Assembly (NCBI GenBank): GCA_020847535.1
Contig: JADLBU010000104.1
Span: 1-63,606, forward strand
Origin: Phycisphaerales bacterium
GTDB taxonomy: Bacteria > Planctomycetota > Phycisphaerae > Phycisphaerales > UBA1924
Direction of reading: 5' to 3'
DNA: 63,606 nucleotides
Shown here: piece after piece, positions 15,537 to 24,200 of the stretch
How the letters are laid out: every line of letters begins with the position of its first letter
Numbering within the stretch: position 1 is the first letter of the stretch
Translations under genes and position numbers: made by a program
Notes under the pieces: generated by a model
Databases searched by the model: none
Seen by the model: the letters and a program-made list of their open reading frames with translations, nothing else
Told to the model about the DNA's origin: nothing

Positions 15537-16832
15537 CTACTTCTGTTCGCGAACGCTCTGGATCTCCGTCAGCACATCCGCCTGATGATCCGCGTGATAG
15601 CTGGACCTGACCAAGGGCCCGCTCTCGACGACCTTGAAGCCGCCGGCAAGCCCGATCCGCTTGAACTCGGCGAACTGCTCGGGGGTTACGAAGCGGTCGA
15701 TGGGCAGGTGGTTGCGCGTCGGCTGGAGGTACTGGCCGATGGTGAGGATGTCGCAGGAATCGAAGGCACTGGGCACTGGGCACGGGGCACTGGTGGAAGT
15801 CACAGCAGCCGTCTGGCCATCCGGCACCAGTGCCTGATGCTCAGTGCCCAGTGCCTTCTGCGCTCTGGTCGCCCCCTGTATCTCCTCGATCACCCCCACC
15901 ACTTCTTCATCCTTCTCGCCGATGCCCACCATGATGCCGGTCTTGGCGACCAGACCCTGCTCCTTCACGCGGCGGAGGAGTTCGAGGGAGCGGTCGAACT
16001 TGGCGCTGGGGCGAACCGCGGGGTACATGCGGCGAACGGTCTCGAGGTTGTGGTTGATGATGTGGGGCTTGGCATCGATGACCATCTGGAGGGCGGGCCA
16101 GTTGCCCTCGAAGTCGGGGATGAGGACTTCGATCGAGAGCCCGGGGCAGGCCTCGCGGCTGCGGGCGATCGTCTCGGCCCAGATGCCAGCGCCGCCATCG
16201 GAGAGCTCGTCCCGGTTGACGCTGGTGATCACGATGTGCTTGAGCTTGGCGCCTTCGTACATCAGGCGGAGGGATTCGGCGACCCGGCGGGGCTCATCCT
16301 TATCAAGGACCGGGGGCCGGCCCGTCTTGACGTTGCAGAAGCCGCAGGCCCGGGTGCAGGTGTCTCCCAGGATCATGATGGTCGCGACGCCACGCGACCA
16401 GCACTCACCCATGTTTGGGCAGCCGGCCTCTTCGCAGACGGTGTGAAGCTTGTTCTCAGAGAGGATTGATTGGAGCCGGTTGTACCCCTCACCGCCAGGG
16501 ACGCGAGCGCGGATCCAGGAGGGCTTTCGCTTGGGGGAGAGGTGATCGACCGATCCGGCTTGGTTATTGAGGATCATCCCGGTGAGGCTGTGGATGGGCT
16601 TATCCACGCGGCGGAGCGGATCTCCACCCAAGGGGCGGGGGTGCCGGGCAAGCGTCCGATCAAGCGCTGCCTGGCTGAAAGGGGCGAACGCCGGAGCGCT
16701 TGCCTCCGTAGATGCCGCATCGACCGGCCGCGCTTGAGTGCCGGCATGCACATCCGTATCCAGGGGAATCTCGGAGGAATTAATGGTGGAGCCGTGTTGG
16801 CTGGGGGGGGTCGCCCCGGATGCTTCGGACAT
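15537..16832 (-). CDS. lipA: Lipoyl synthase with an in-frame palindromic insertion
   Basis: LipA inserts two sulfurs into octanoyl groups of lipoate-dependent enzymes. The auxiliary Fe-S cluster Cys residues are C133, C138 and C144 (CEEAGCPNMGEC). The radical SAM cluster Cys are C159, C163 and C166 (CTRACGFC). The C-terminal RSSY supplies the conserved Ser. Residues about 320-359 are an extra segment between VIEEIQ and CDILTIGQYLQP, where other LipA proteins have a short turn; it is encoded by a 95-nt palindrome at 15763-15857. The chain of 431 residues also has an N-terminal extension of about 95 residues if the ATG at 16832 is used; the ATG at 16577 (MILNNQAG) would remove most of it. Neither start has a clear ribosome-binding site. 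Confidence 0.9.
   Translation of the reverse strand: MSEASGATPPSQHGSTINSSEIPLDTDVHAGTQARPVDAASTEASAPAFAPFSQAALDRTLARHPRPLGGDPLRRVDKPIHSLTGMILNNQAGSVDHLSPKRKPSWIRARVPGGEGYNRLQSILSENKLHTVCEEAGCPNMGECWSRGVATIMILGDTCTRACGFCNVKTGRPPVLDKDEPRRVAESLRLMYEGAKLKHIVITSVNRDELSDGGAGIWAETIARSREACPGLSIEVLIPDFEGNWPALQMVIDAKPHIINHNLETVRRMYPAVRPSAKFDRSLELLRRVKEQGLVAKTGIMVGIGEKDEEVVGVIEEIQGATRAQKALGTEHQALVPDGQTAAVTSTSAPCPVPSAFDSCDILTIGQYLQPTRNHLPIDRFVTPEQFAEFKRIGLAGGFKVVESGPLVRSSYHADHQADVLTEIQSVREQK
15763..15857. repeat. 95-nt palindrome inserted in frame in lipA
   Basis: The left arm (15763-15795, starting AAGGCACTGGGCACTG) and right arm (15825-15857, ending CAGTGCCCAGTGCCTT) are 33 nt each and match at about 29 positions, around a 29-nt loop. 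It is read without a stop on the lipA strand. Family alignments place no residues here, so it looks like an insertion rather than native coding sequence. Confidence 0.8.
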
Positions 16833-17258
16833 CAGGCAAGTCTAGGTGCCGCGAGCCTGACCTTTGGCATGCAGGGTCGATTGCCGGTGTCTGGCACGCG
16901 AATCGTGCGCATTCCCGGCGGGTGCTTGCCGCCAACCCGACCATTTCCCTTGGCTGAGGTGTGAAAATACGCTGGCTAGGTAAACCGCCGGGATGATGGC
17001 GGTCGATGCAGTTGTCGGACTCTCGCGCGGCAGGCGAAAGGAAGCCGTATCCGCAAACGGGGGTCCGACGAGGGATTCGCGGGGCCGGGACCGGTCTTGC
17101 GGATCGCTTGGCTGGAGTTCGTGATCGGTTGAGTCTTCGTTTCTATGATGAACTGCGGGTTTTCGTTTGGGTTATAGAAGGGTAGTGGTTCCGTCGCTGT
17201 TTTCGGACGTGACCGGAGCGACTCCCTCGCGTTGGTAACGACAGGAAAGTGAGTGCAA
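16833..17258. other. Long upstream region between lipA and the EPS locus
   Basis: No gene is supported. The region is divergent, so it must carry the lipA promoter and that of the polysaccharide locus. On the plus strand TGAACT and TTATAG, 17 bases apart near 17150-17180, are a weak promoter candidate. Several GC-rich inverted segments suggest a structured leader (for example CCGCC...GGCGG near 16983-17002), but I could not match a known riboswitch core. AGGAAA near 17243 is the ribosome-binding site of the next gene. Confidence 0.4.
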
Positions 17259-19058
17259 ATGGGATCGGTCGAGCAACGAGAGAGCACATCCGAGATCCAC
17301 TGCCAGCACAGAGCCGCGCGGCGGCTGATGGGCCGCGCCGGTCAGGCAGCGATCCTGATCGGGAGCGCCGGCCTGCTGCCTGGATGCGCATCATGGGATT
17401 CGTTCATCGACCCCAGCATCGTCGGCCGCTGGGAACCGACGCCCACGAGCGTTCCGATCCTGGACCGCATCAGCGTCATCGAGGATGACATGGGAGACCT
17501 GGTCGAGCACAGCGAAGTGCTCCCGGATGACCTGATCCCCGACGCCAAGGAGTATCGCGTATCCCCGGGCGATCGGCTGCTGATCACGCTCTATGACCTC
17601 GAGGATCGCCAGGGCGCGACGGAGTTCCCGCGCGATGTCGATCTTCAGGGCAACATCGATCTGCCGCAGCTCGGGCTGATTCACGTCGGCGGTATGACGA
17701 TCAGCGAGACGCAGGATGCGATCATCCGCGCGGTGTCGCGATTCATCATCGATCCCCTGATCTCGATCGTGCCCGTGGCGCAGCGTCAGCAGACGTTCGC
17801 GGTCGTCGGCGCGGTCGAGTCACCCGGGCCGTATTTCATCCCGAGGCCTGACTATCGCCTGCTCGAAGCGCTGACGGCTTCGGGGCGATTCCCCGAATCG
17901 ACCGAAGAGGTCTACGTCATCCGCCAGGTGGCGCTGGATGCATCCGTCAACTCCGGCGTCCCGCCCGTGGCCCCGACGCCCGCCGATTCGGGATCAGAGA
18001 ACCAGACCACCACACCGACATCCCCCACATCCCCCACATCCCCCACAGCTCCCCCGGCTGACAAGAAACCAACGGAAAACTTCGTCGATCTGATTGACCA
18101 GATCGCTCCCAAGCAGCCCGGTGAGCAACCAAAGCCCGCGCCCGAGCAGCCCGCAAGCCCGGACAACAAGCCCGCCGAGCCGAAGCACAGCTCTCCCTCG
18201 GTGCTCACGGCCGTGATCGATCGCAGCACTCGCCAACCGGCCGACTCTGCGCAACCAACGACTCCTCCCACCCAGCCCGGGCCTGAAGATCCCCCGATCG
18301 ACCTTGAAGGCACCGAGGGCCCTGCCGCCACGCCAGCGGGGGTACAGCCCGCGCCGGCGAAGCAGGAGGCAGTGATCGAGCTTCCGCAGCAGCCTGCCGA
18401 GAGCCAGACGCCGGCGATCGACCTCTCCGGGAACGACTCGGACCCGACGTGGGTCTTTGTGAACGGCGAGTGGGTGATGGTCAAGAATCAGAAGGCCGCG
18501 GGCGCCCCGAAGGGGGCGGCGGCCGCTCCGGGAACCCAGGCGGCTCCGGACTTCGGGAACCTGGTGACGCAGCGGGTGATCCGCATCCCGACCAAGCCCC
18601 TGCTGGCCGGTGATGCCCGATACAACATCGTGGTGCGCCCCGGGGACACGATCCGTGTGCCCATGGCGGTCGCTGGCCTTGTCTATATGACGGGCCAGGT
18701 GCAGCGTCCGGGCCCCTACAGCCTGCCGGATGTGGGCAAGCTGACGCTGCTGCGGGCGATCGACTCGGCGGGCGGGCTCTCGGCGATCGCGATCCCGGAG
18801 CGTTGCGACATCACGCGAATCGTCGGGAAGGATCGCCAGGCGACCATCCGGCTGAACCTGCGGGCGATCAACGAGCAGACCGAGCCTGACCTGTACCTGA
18901 AGCCCGACGACCGGATCAACATCGGGACGACGTTCTGGGCGCTGCCTTTGGCGGTGCTTCGGGGCGGGTTCCGGACCAACTACGGGTTTGGCTTCGTGGT
19001 GGACAGGAATTTTGGTAACGACATCTTTGGCCCACCGCCCGAGGATCGTTCGTTCTAG
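17259..19058 (+). CDS. Wza-like polysaccharide export lipoprotein with SLBB domains
   Basis: This outer-membrane lipoprotein (599 residues) belongs to the polysaccharide export family. A lipobox GLLPGC puts the lipid on Cys43. The Poly_export domain begins YRVSPGDRLLITLYDLEDRQG, with DLQGNIDLPQLGLIHVGGMT. A first SLBB-like segment follows (AVVGAVESPGPYFIPRPDYRLLEALT is the match, cut here into motifs). A disordered Pro/Thr/Ser/Gln-rich stretch of over 200 residues then holds PTSPTSPTSPT, encoded by a perfect 9-bp tandem repeat. A second Poly_export/SLBB unit (NIVVRPGDTIRVPM, VYMTGQVQRPGPYSLPD) closes the protein. It heads the exosortase operon. The ATG at 17259 sits ten bases after AGGAAA; a GTG at 17253 is the alternative. 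Confidence 0.88.
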   Translation: MGSVEQRESTSEIHCQHRAARRLMGRAGQAAILIGSAGLLPGCASWDSFIDPSIVGRWEPTPTSVPILDRISVIEDDMGDLVEHSEVLPDDLIPDAKEYRVSPGDRLLITLYDLEDRQGATEFPRDVDLQGNIDLPQLGLIHVGGMTISETQDAIIRAVSRFIIDPLISIVPVAQRQQTFAVVGAVESPGPYFIPRPDYRLLEALTASGRFPESTEEVYVIRQVALDASVNSGVPPVAPTPADSGSENQTTTPTSPTSPTSPTAPPADKKPTENFVDLIDQIAPKQPGEQPKPAPEQPASPDNKPAEPKHSSPSVLTAVIDRSTRQPADSAQPTTPPTQPGPEDPPIDLEGTEGPAATPAGVQPAPAKQEAVIELPQQPAESQTPAIDLSGNDSDPTWVFVNGEWVMVKNQKAAGAPKGAAAAPGTQAAPDFGNLVTQRVIRIPTKPLLAGDARYNIVVRPGDTIRVPMAVAGLVYMTGQVQRPGPYSLPDVGKLTLLRAIDSAGGLSAIAIPERCDITRIVGKDRQATIRLNLRAINEQTEPDLYLKPDDRINIGTTFWALPLAVLRGGFRTNYGFGFVVDRNFGNDIFGPPPEDRSF

Positions 19059-19270
19059 CCCGATGGACGGCTGAACTGGGCCTCTGGACGTCCCGTAGTG
19101 ACTTGGGACTCTCCCCGTGTTCTCTTGCCGGCCATCGATCAAGGTGTGCCGGGCTCTCCGAGCGGCGCAGGTGGGAAAGCGCCGGCCTCGGCCGGATCGG
19201 ATGCCTATCGCCGGATCCTGCAAGGCAGACCGGCAACGAGTGTGGACCGAGTTTGGATCGAGCTTTGATC

Positions 19271-21244
19271 ATGGCGACCATCAGCACGCCATCGACATCT
19301 CCCGCCTCATCGCTGGCTCCCCCGGCCAAGGATGCCCCGCGCCGACCCGGGATCGCCAGCCCCGCGGGGATCGCGATGCTGTCGCTGCTGGTGGTCGCGT
19401 TTGTCGCTCTGTTCTTCCGCTGGTTCATCAAGCAGCACCACATGAGCATGGACAAGCCCGAGGACTGGGGCCATGCCTACCTGATTCCCCTGGTCAGCGC
19501 CGGGCTGGTGTGGCTGAAGCGAGAGAAGATCTTCAAGACGACCCCGACGGTCTTCTGGCCCGGGCTTGCCCCCTTCGTGCTCGGGATCGTCGCCTACTTC
19601 TTCTGCGTGGTGGGCATCCCGAACCACATGCTCCAGGGCTTCTCGATGATCCTCACGATCTTCGGGCTGGTCCTCCTGATCATGGGCCCGCAGATGATGC
19701 GATGGCTCTTCCTCCCGATCGCCTACCTGGGCTTCGGCGTCACGCTCAGCGAGATGATCATGATCAAGCTGACCTTCCAGCTACAGCTCATGGCATCCCA
19801 GGGCGCCGGCGCGGTTCTCACGGTGCTGGGCGCCCTCTTCGGCTTCGATACGCGCATCGACGGAAACACCATCTACGTCACCGACTCACTGGGCAAGGTC
19901 AACCCGCTCAACGTCGCCGAAGCGTGCGCGGGGATGCGCATGGTGATCGCATTCATCGCCCTGGCCGCCGCGGTCGCCCTGATGCGGTGCAAGTTCTGGT
20001 GGCAGCGCATCGCGCTGGTCATGCTCTCGATCCCGGTCGCGGTGGCGCTCAACGTCGCGCGGGTCGCGGTGCTGGGCCTGCTCACGCTCAAGGATCCCAA
20101 CCTCGCCGCCGGCGATGCGCACATGCTGATCGGCACGCTGCTCCTGATCCCAGGGTTCCTGCTCTTCCTGGGCGTGGTGTGGGTTCTCGAGCGGATCGTC
20201 AAGGATGACACGGACCCCGCGGCCAAGCCGGGCGCGAAGGTCAAGCTCAAGACCCAGGCGGCGGCCAAGGTCCGCCTGCACTGGCCCGAGTGGTTCGCGC
20301 GGCCGGTGGCCTGGACCTCCCTGGCGCGCGGGTGGTACATCGTCCCGGTGGTGCTGCTGCTCCTGTCGGCGGTGGGCTTCGGCGCCGGCATCCGCATGGC
20401 GGGCATCTATCTCCAGAAGTTCCCGATCCAGGCCCCGGACAACCGCTCGGTGCGTGCGATCCCCAACATCACGGCGAGCTGGGAGCAGATCGGCCAGGAC
20501 CGCATCGAGAAGGCCGAGGTGCAGGAGTCGCTGGGAACCGAGAACTACGTCACGCGCACCTTCAAGGAGCGCAACCCCGCCGACCCGCGCAACCCGGGGA
20601 TCATCGAGTTGCACATCGCCTATTACACGGGCATGATCGACACCGTGCCGCACGTGCCCGACCGCTGCTTCATCGGCGGGGGCATGAGCATCCTGTCGTC
20701 GGCGCGCCTGGTGCCGATACCACTGAACCAGTCCGAGTGGACGCTTGACCAGGATGTCCCCGAGAGCATGAAGGGGCACGTCTACCGCGCCCCGGCCGTC
20801 AACCAGCACGGGGCCATCATCGAGCGGGTGCGCCTCCCCCGCGACCCGCAGTCCATCGAGCTCAACGTCTCGCGCTACAAGGCCCCCGGCACCGCCGACC
20901 GCCCCGAGGGGATGGAGCTGACGGCGGGCTACTTCTTCATCGCCAACGGCGGCACGGTCGCCCGCGCCGAGCGGGTCCGGCTGCTGGCGTTCAATCTCGA
21001 GGACGACTACGCGTATTACATGAAGGTGCAGGTCTCCAGCCCCCTGGTGAAGTCCGCCGAGGAGCTGGCGGCGCTGGCGGGCCGGCTGCTCGACGAGCTG
21101 CTGCCGGAGATCATGCGCTGCGTGCCCGACTGGGTGAAGGTCGAGCGCGGAGAGTACCCGGCGGACAACCCGCGGAGGAAGCCCGACGCCGGGGGCGGCG
21201 TGGCGATCATCCCGGGGTCTCCGGGCGGCAAGGACCGGAAATGA
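19271..21244 (+). CDS. Exosortase fused to an EpsI-type domain
   Basis: Exosortases are membrane transpeptidases that process PEP-CTERM-type tails. This 657-residue protein has about eight hydrophobic helices in 30-320 and the invariant triad: Cys219 in AEACAGMRM, Arg264 in NVARV, His284 in AGDAHMLIG. A cytoplasmic Lys/Ala linker and one further helix (VVLLLLSAVGFGAGI) lead into a C-terminal EpsI-like domain (about 385-657), containing ELHIAYYTGMIDTVPHVPDRCF and later YFFIANG. Such exosortase-EpsI fusions mark extracellular polysaccharide loci. ATG at 19271. It is followed 50 bases later by the TPR gene, in the same direction. Confidence 0.9.
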   Translation: MATISTPSTSPASSLAPPAKDAPRRPGIASPAGIAMLSLLVVAFVALFFRWFIKQHHMSMDKPEDWGHAYLIPLVSAGLVWLKREKIFKTTPTVFWPGLAPFVLGIVAYFFCVVGIPNHMLQGFSMILTIFGLVLLIMGPQMMRWLFLPIAYLGFGVTLSEMIMIKLTFQLQLMASQGAGAVLTVLGALFGFDTRIDGNTIYVTDSLGKVNPLNVAEACAGMRMVIAFIALAAAVALMRCKFWWQRIALVMLSIPVAVALNVARVAVLGLLTLKDPNLAAGDAHMLIGTLLLIPGFLLFLGVVWVLERIVKDDTDPAAKPGAKVKLKTQAAAKVRLHWPEWFARPVAWTSLARGWYIVPVVLLLLSAVGFGAGIRMAGIYLQKFPIQAPDNRSVRAIPNITASWEQIGQDRIEKAEVQESLGTENYVTRTFKERNPADPRNPGIIELHIAYYTGMIDTVPHVPDRCFIGGGMSILSSARLVPIPLNQSEWTLDQDVPESMKGHVYRAPAVNQHGAIIERVRLPRDPQSIELNVSRYKAPGTADRPEGMELTAGYFFIANGGTVARAERVRLLAFNLEDDYAYYMKVQVSSPLVKSAEELAALAGRLLDELLPEIMRCVPDWVKVERGEYPADNPRRKPDAGGGVAIIPGSPGGKDRK

Positions 21245-21294
21245 AGTTCGGGCGCCCGGCAATCGCCGGATCCGCCAGTTAGGGAGTGAGTTCG

Positions 21295-24200
21295 ATGGCG
21301 GCAAAGGTCAACACCAAGTTCGTCGCGATCCTGGCCGGGACACTTGTTCTGGTCTTCGCCGGTACAACGGCCACCTGGCTGTGGCTCAAGAACAAGTCCG
21401 GTGATGACAACGAGCGCAAGGGCGATGTGCTCATGGCCGCCGGCAACTTCGAGGAGGCCGAGAAGCTGTACGGCAAGGCGGTCAACCGCCAGCGTGCCAA
21501 CGTCACGCGTCTGGAGAAGTGGCACAAGGCCCTCTCGAACCTGATCCCTCCCACGCAGACCGCCTACGAGCAGAAGTTCCACACCGAGTACACGATGTCG
21601 ACCAAGGAGCTGGCGCGGCTCAAGGGCACCGATATCGCTGCGCACCGCGCCTGGCTTGAGCTGCTCATCGAGCGCATCGCGGGGTCACGCTTCGACACGC
21701 AGAACTACCTGCAGGTTCTTACCGAGGTGGACAACGCGCTGGCCAGCTTCTCTCCGCCCAACCCCGACGGCCCCGAGCAGATCCTGCGTCGATACAGCGG
21801 CCTGGCGCTGGTGAGGATCATGGCCAGCGCGCCCGAGGTCACCGACGAGCAGATCAAGCGCGCCAAGGAAGACCTTGACGCCGCAGCCAAGGCCGATCCC
21901 AAGGATGTCGATGTCCAGCTCGCCCGGGTCGGCTGGCACTCGACGCAGGCCGGCCGCGCCAACCGCGCTCGCCGGCCGGAGCAGGAGAAGGCCTGGCGCG
22001 AGCAGTCCAAGCAGTTGTTCGCCGAGGTGGCAGCGCAGTTCCCCGACGAGCCGCGCGTCCTCGTGATGGGGATCCGGGAGCACGTCGACCAGGTCTATCA
22101 GCAGGCCGGTCTGAGCGACCCGGGACTGTCCGAGGCGGACCGCAAGGCTCGCTCGGCCCAGATGCAGGAGAAGATCAAGGCAATGACCGCCGAGCTCGAT
22201 GCGGTTGCCGACAAGCTCGCGGCCGCCAAGGACCTGGACTCGCAGGTCGTCTCGGACTTCAGCACCTTGGAGCTGGGGATCGATCCGGCGTCAAAGTGGG
22301 CCCGGACTCAGAAGATCGCGATCGCTCAGCTCCAGGCCCATCCAGAAAACGCCATGATGCACAACCTGCTGGCCGTCACGCTGGGCGAGATGGGCCAGGT
22401 CTCCGAGGGGATCGCTCAGTATCAGAAGATCATCGACCTGCCGCCCAGGCCGCTCAGCACCGCCGGCCTTCGGCTGTTCGCCGTGCAGGCCGGCGCCACG
22501 ATCGCCCAGGCCGACCTGGCGCTCCAGGAGTGGTTCACGCTCGAAGATGATGCGAAGAAGCAGGAGGTGATGACGCGTGTGAAGGGCTACCGCGCCAAGG
22601 TCGCCGAGCGCGGCATCAGGGACGATGTCCCCGCCGTGATGCTGGTCGATGCGAAGATCAAGGTCAGCGAGAACGAGTGGGCGGCTGCCAACAAGCTCCT
22701 GGTCCGGTTCTTCGATGCGATCGGAGGTGAGCGGCACCCCGACGCCCTGCTGATCCACGCCCAGGTGCTGCTGCAGCTCAACCAGCCCGGCGCGGCGATG
22801 GCCGCGGTCAACAAGCTCGAGCAGCTCGAGCCCAACAACCTCACGGCGATGACCATCCACGCCCGGGCCCTGCACGCGCTGGAGAACAAGCCCGAGGCAA
22901 TCAAGAAGCTCGAGGAGGTCCTGGCGCTGGCCCCGGACAACACCGAGATCCAGGGGATCCTGACGGCGTGGCGCGAGGACCTCAACCCCGAGACGATCAG
23001 CGACCCGATCGCGCGGGATCTGACAATGCTGGGACAGCCCCGTCCCGACGGGGTTCCCAGAGACGTGGTCGCCGAGCTGCAGGCATTGGCGGTCAAGTAC
23101 GAGTATGACCCGCGCATCGTCGGCCAATTGGCCCAGTTGCTGATGGAGAAGAACGACAAGGCTGGCGCGGCCGACGCCGTCGCCAAGAGCATCGCCAAGA
23201 ACCCCGACAACAAGGGGCTCCAGCAGCTTCAACGCGCGATCTCCGCCGAGGACACCGCCGGCGCGCTGATCGAAATCGTCGATGCCGCCAGCTACCCCGA
23301 TGAGGAGAAGGTCGTCCGGAAGTACGCGATCATGCGCTCGTACGAACGCAAGGATGAGGCCTCGCAGCTGCTCAAGGGGGCGATCGCCAAGCACCCGAAC
23401 GACCCGCGGCTGATCGAGCTGGCGTTCCTCGAGGCGATCGAGCGGCGGGACGAGACCGGCGCCAACGCACTGGCGGAATCTGCCGCCAGGGTCGATGCCG
23501 ATTCGGCCGAGGGCCTCACCTACCGCGCCAGGGTCTTCATCATGCAGGAGCGGTTGCCCGACGCGGCCGCGATCCTTCAGCAGGCCACGTCTCGCCGCGT
23601 CGTAAGCCCCGAGGTATGGCGCCTCTTGGCCCGTGTGCAGGCCAGGCTCGGCCGGGACCTGGAAGCCGTCAAGGGCTACCAGGAGTCGCTGCGCCTGCGA
23701 CCCAACGACCGCTCGACGCTGGTCGAGTACATCGACTACGTGGCCGGGTTTGACGGCCCGCGGGCGCTGCAGATCGCCAACGAGTTCATCAACTACGGCA
23801 AGGGGGATCCGACCTTCGACAACATCCACCTGCAGCTGCAGGGTCGCGTCGGGGATAAGAACGCGGCGATCGAGGCCCGCAAGAAGCTCGCCGAGACCAA
23901 GCCCGACGACCTCAACAACCTGGGTTCGCTGGCGACCCTGTACTTGGACTTGAAGCAGTACGACACGGCCCGGACGCTGATCGACAAGATCAAGGTCAAA
24001 CAGGACTCGGTGGCGATCACGCTGCTGGAGGCCCGCTGGTACATCGAGCAGAGATCCCTCACCGACGCCAAGAGGGTGATGGAGGATTACCTGGCTCGCC
24101 AGGACCAGTCCAAGCTCACGATCGACCCGTTCCTGTCCTTCGGACAGTTCCTGGTCCAGCACAACCAGCCCGATGAGGGTCTGGCGATGATGGACAGGGC

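Noticed and set aside
16896..16912. Sigma-54-type site TGGCACGCGAATCGTGC upstream of the EPS locus
   Set aside because: The GG and GC elements are 12 rather than 10 bases apart, and no activator gene is near.
16970..17240. Possible c-di-GMP riboswitch in the EPS leader
   Set aside because: There are GC-rich pairs and an AAACC/GCAAAC-like stretch, but the conserved GEMM core could not be aligned by eye. A covariance-model search would decide.
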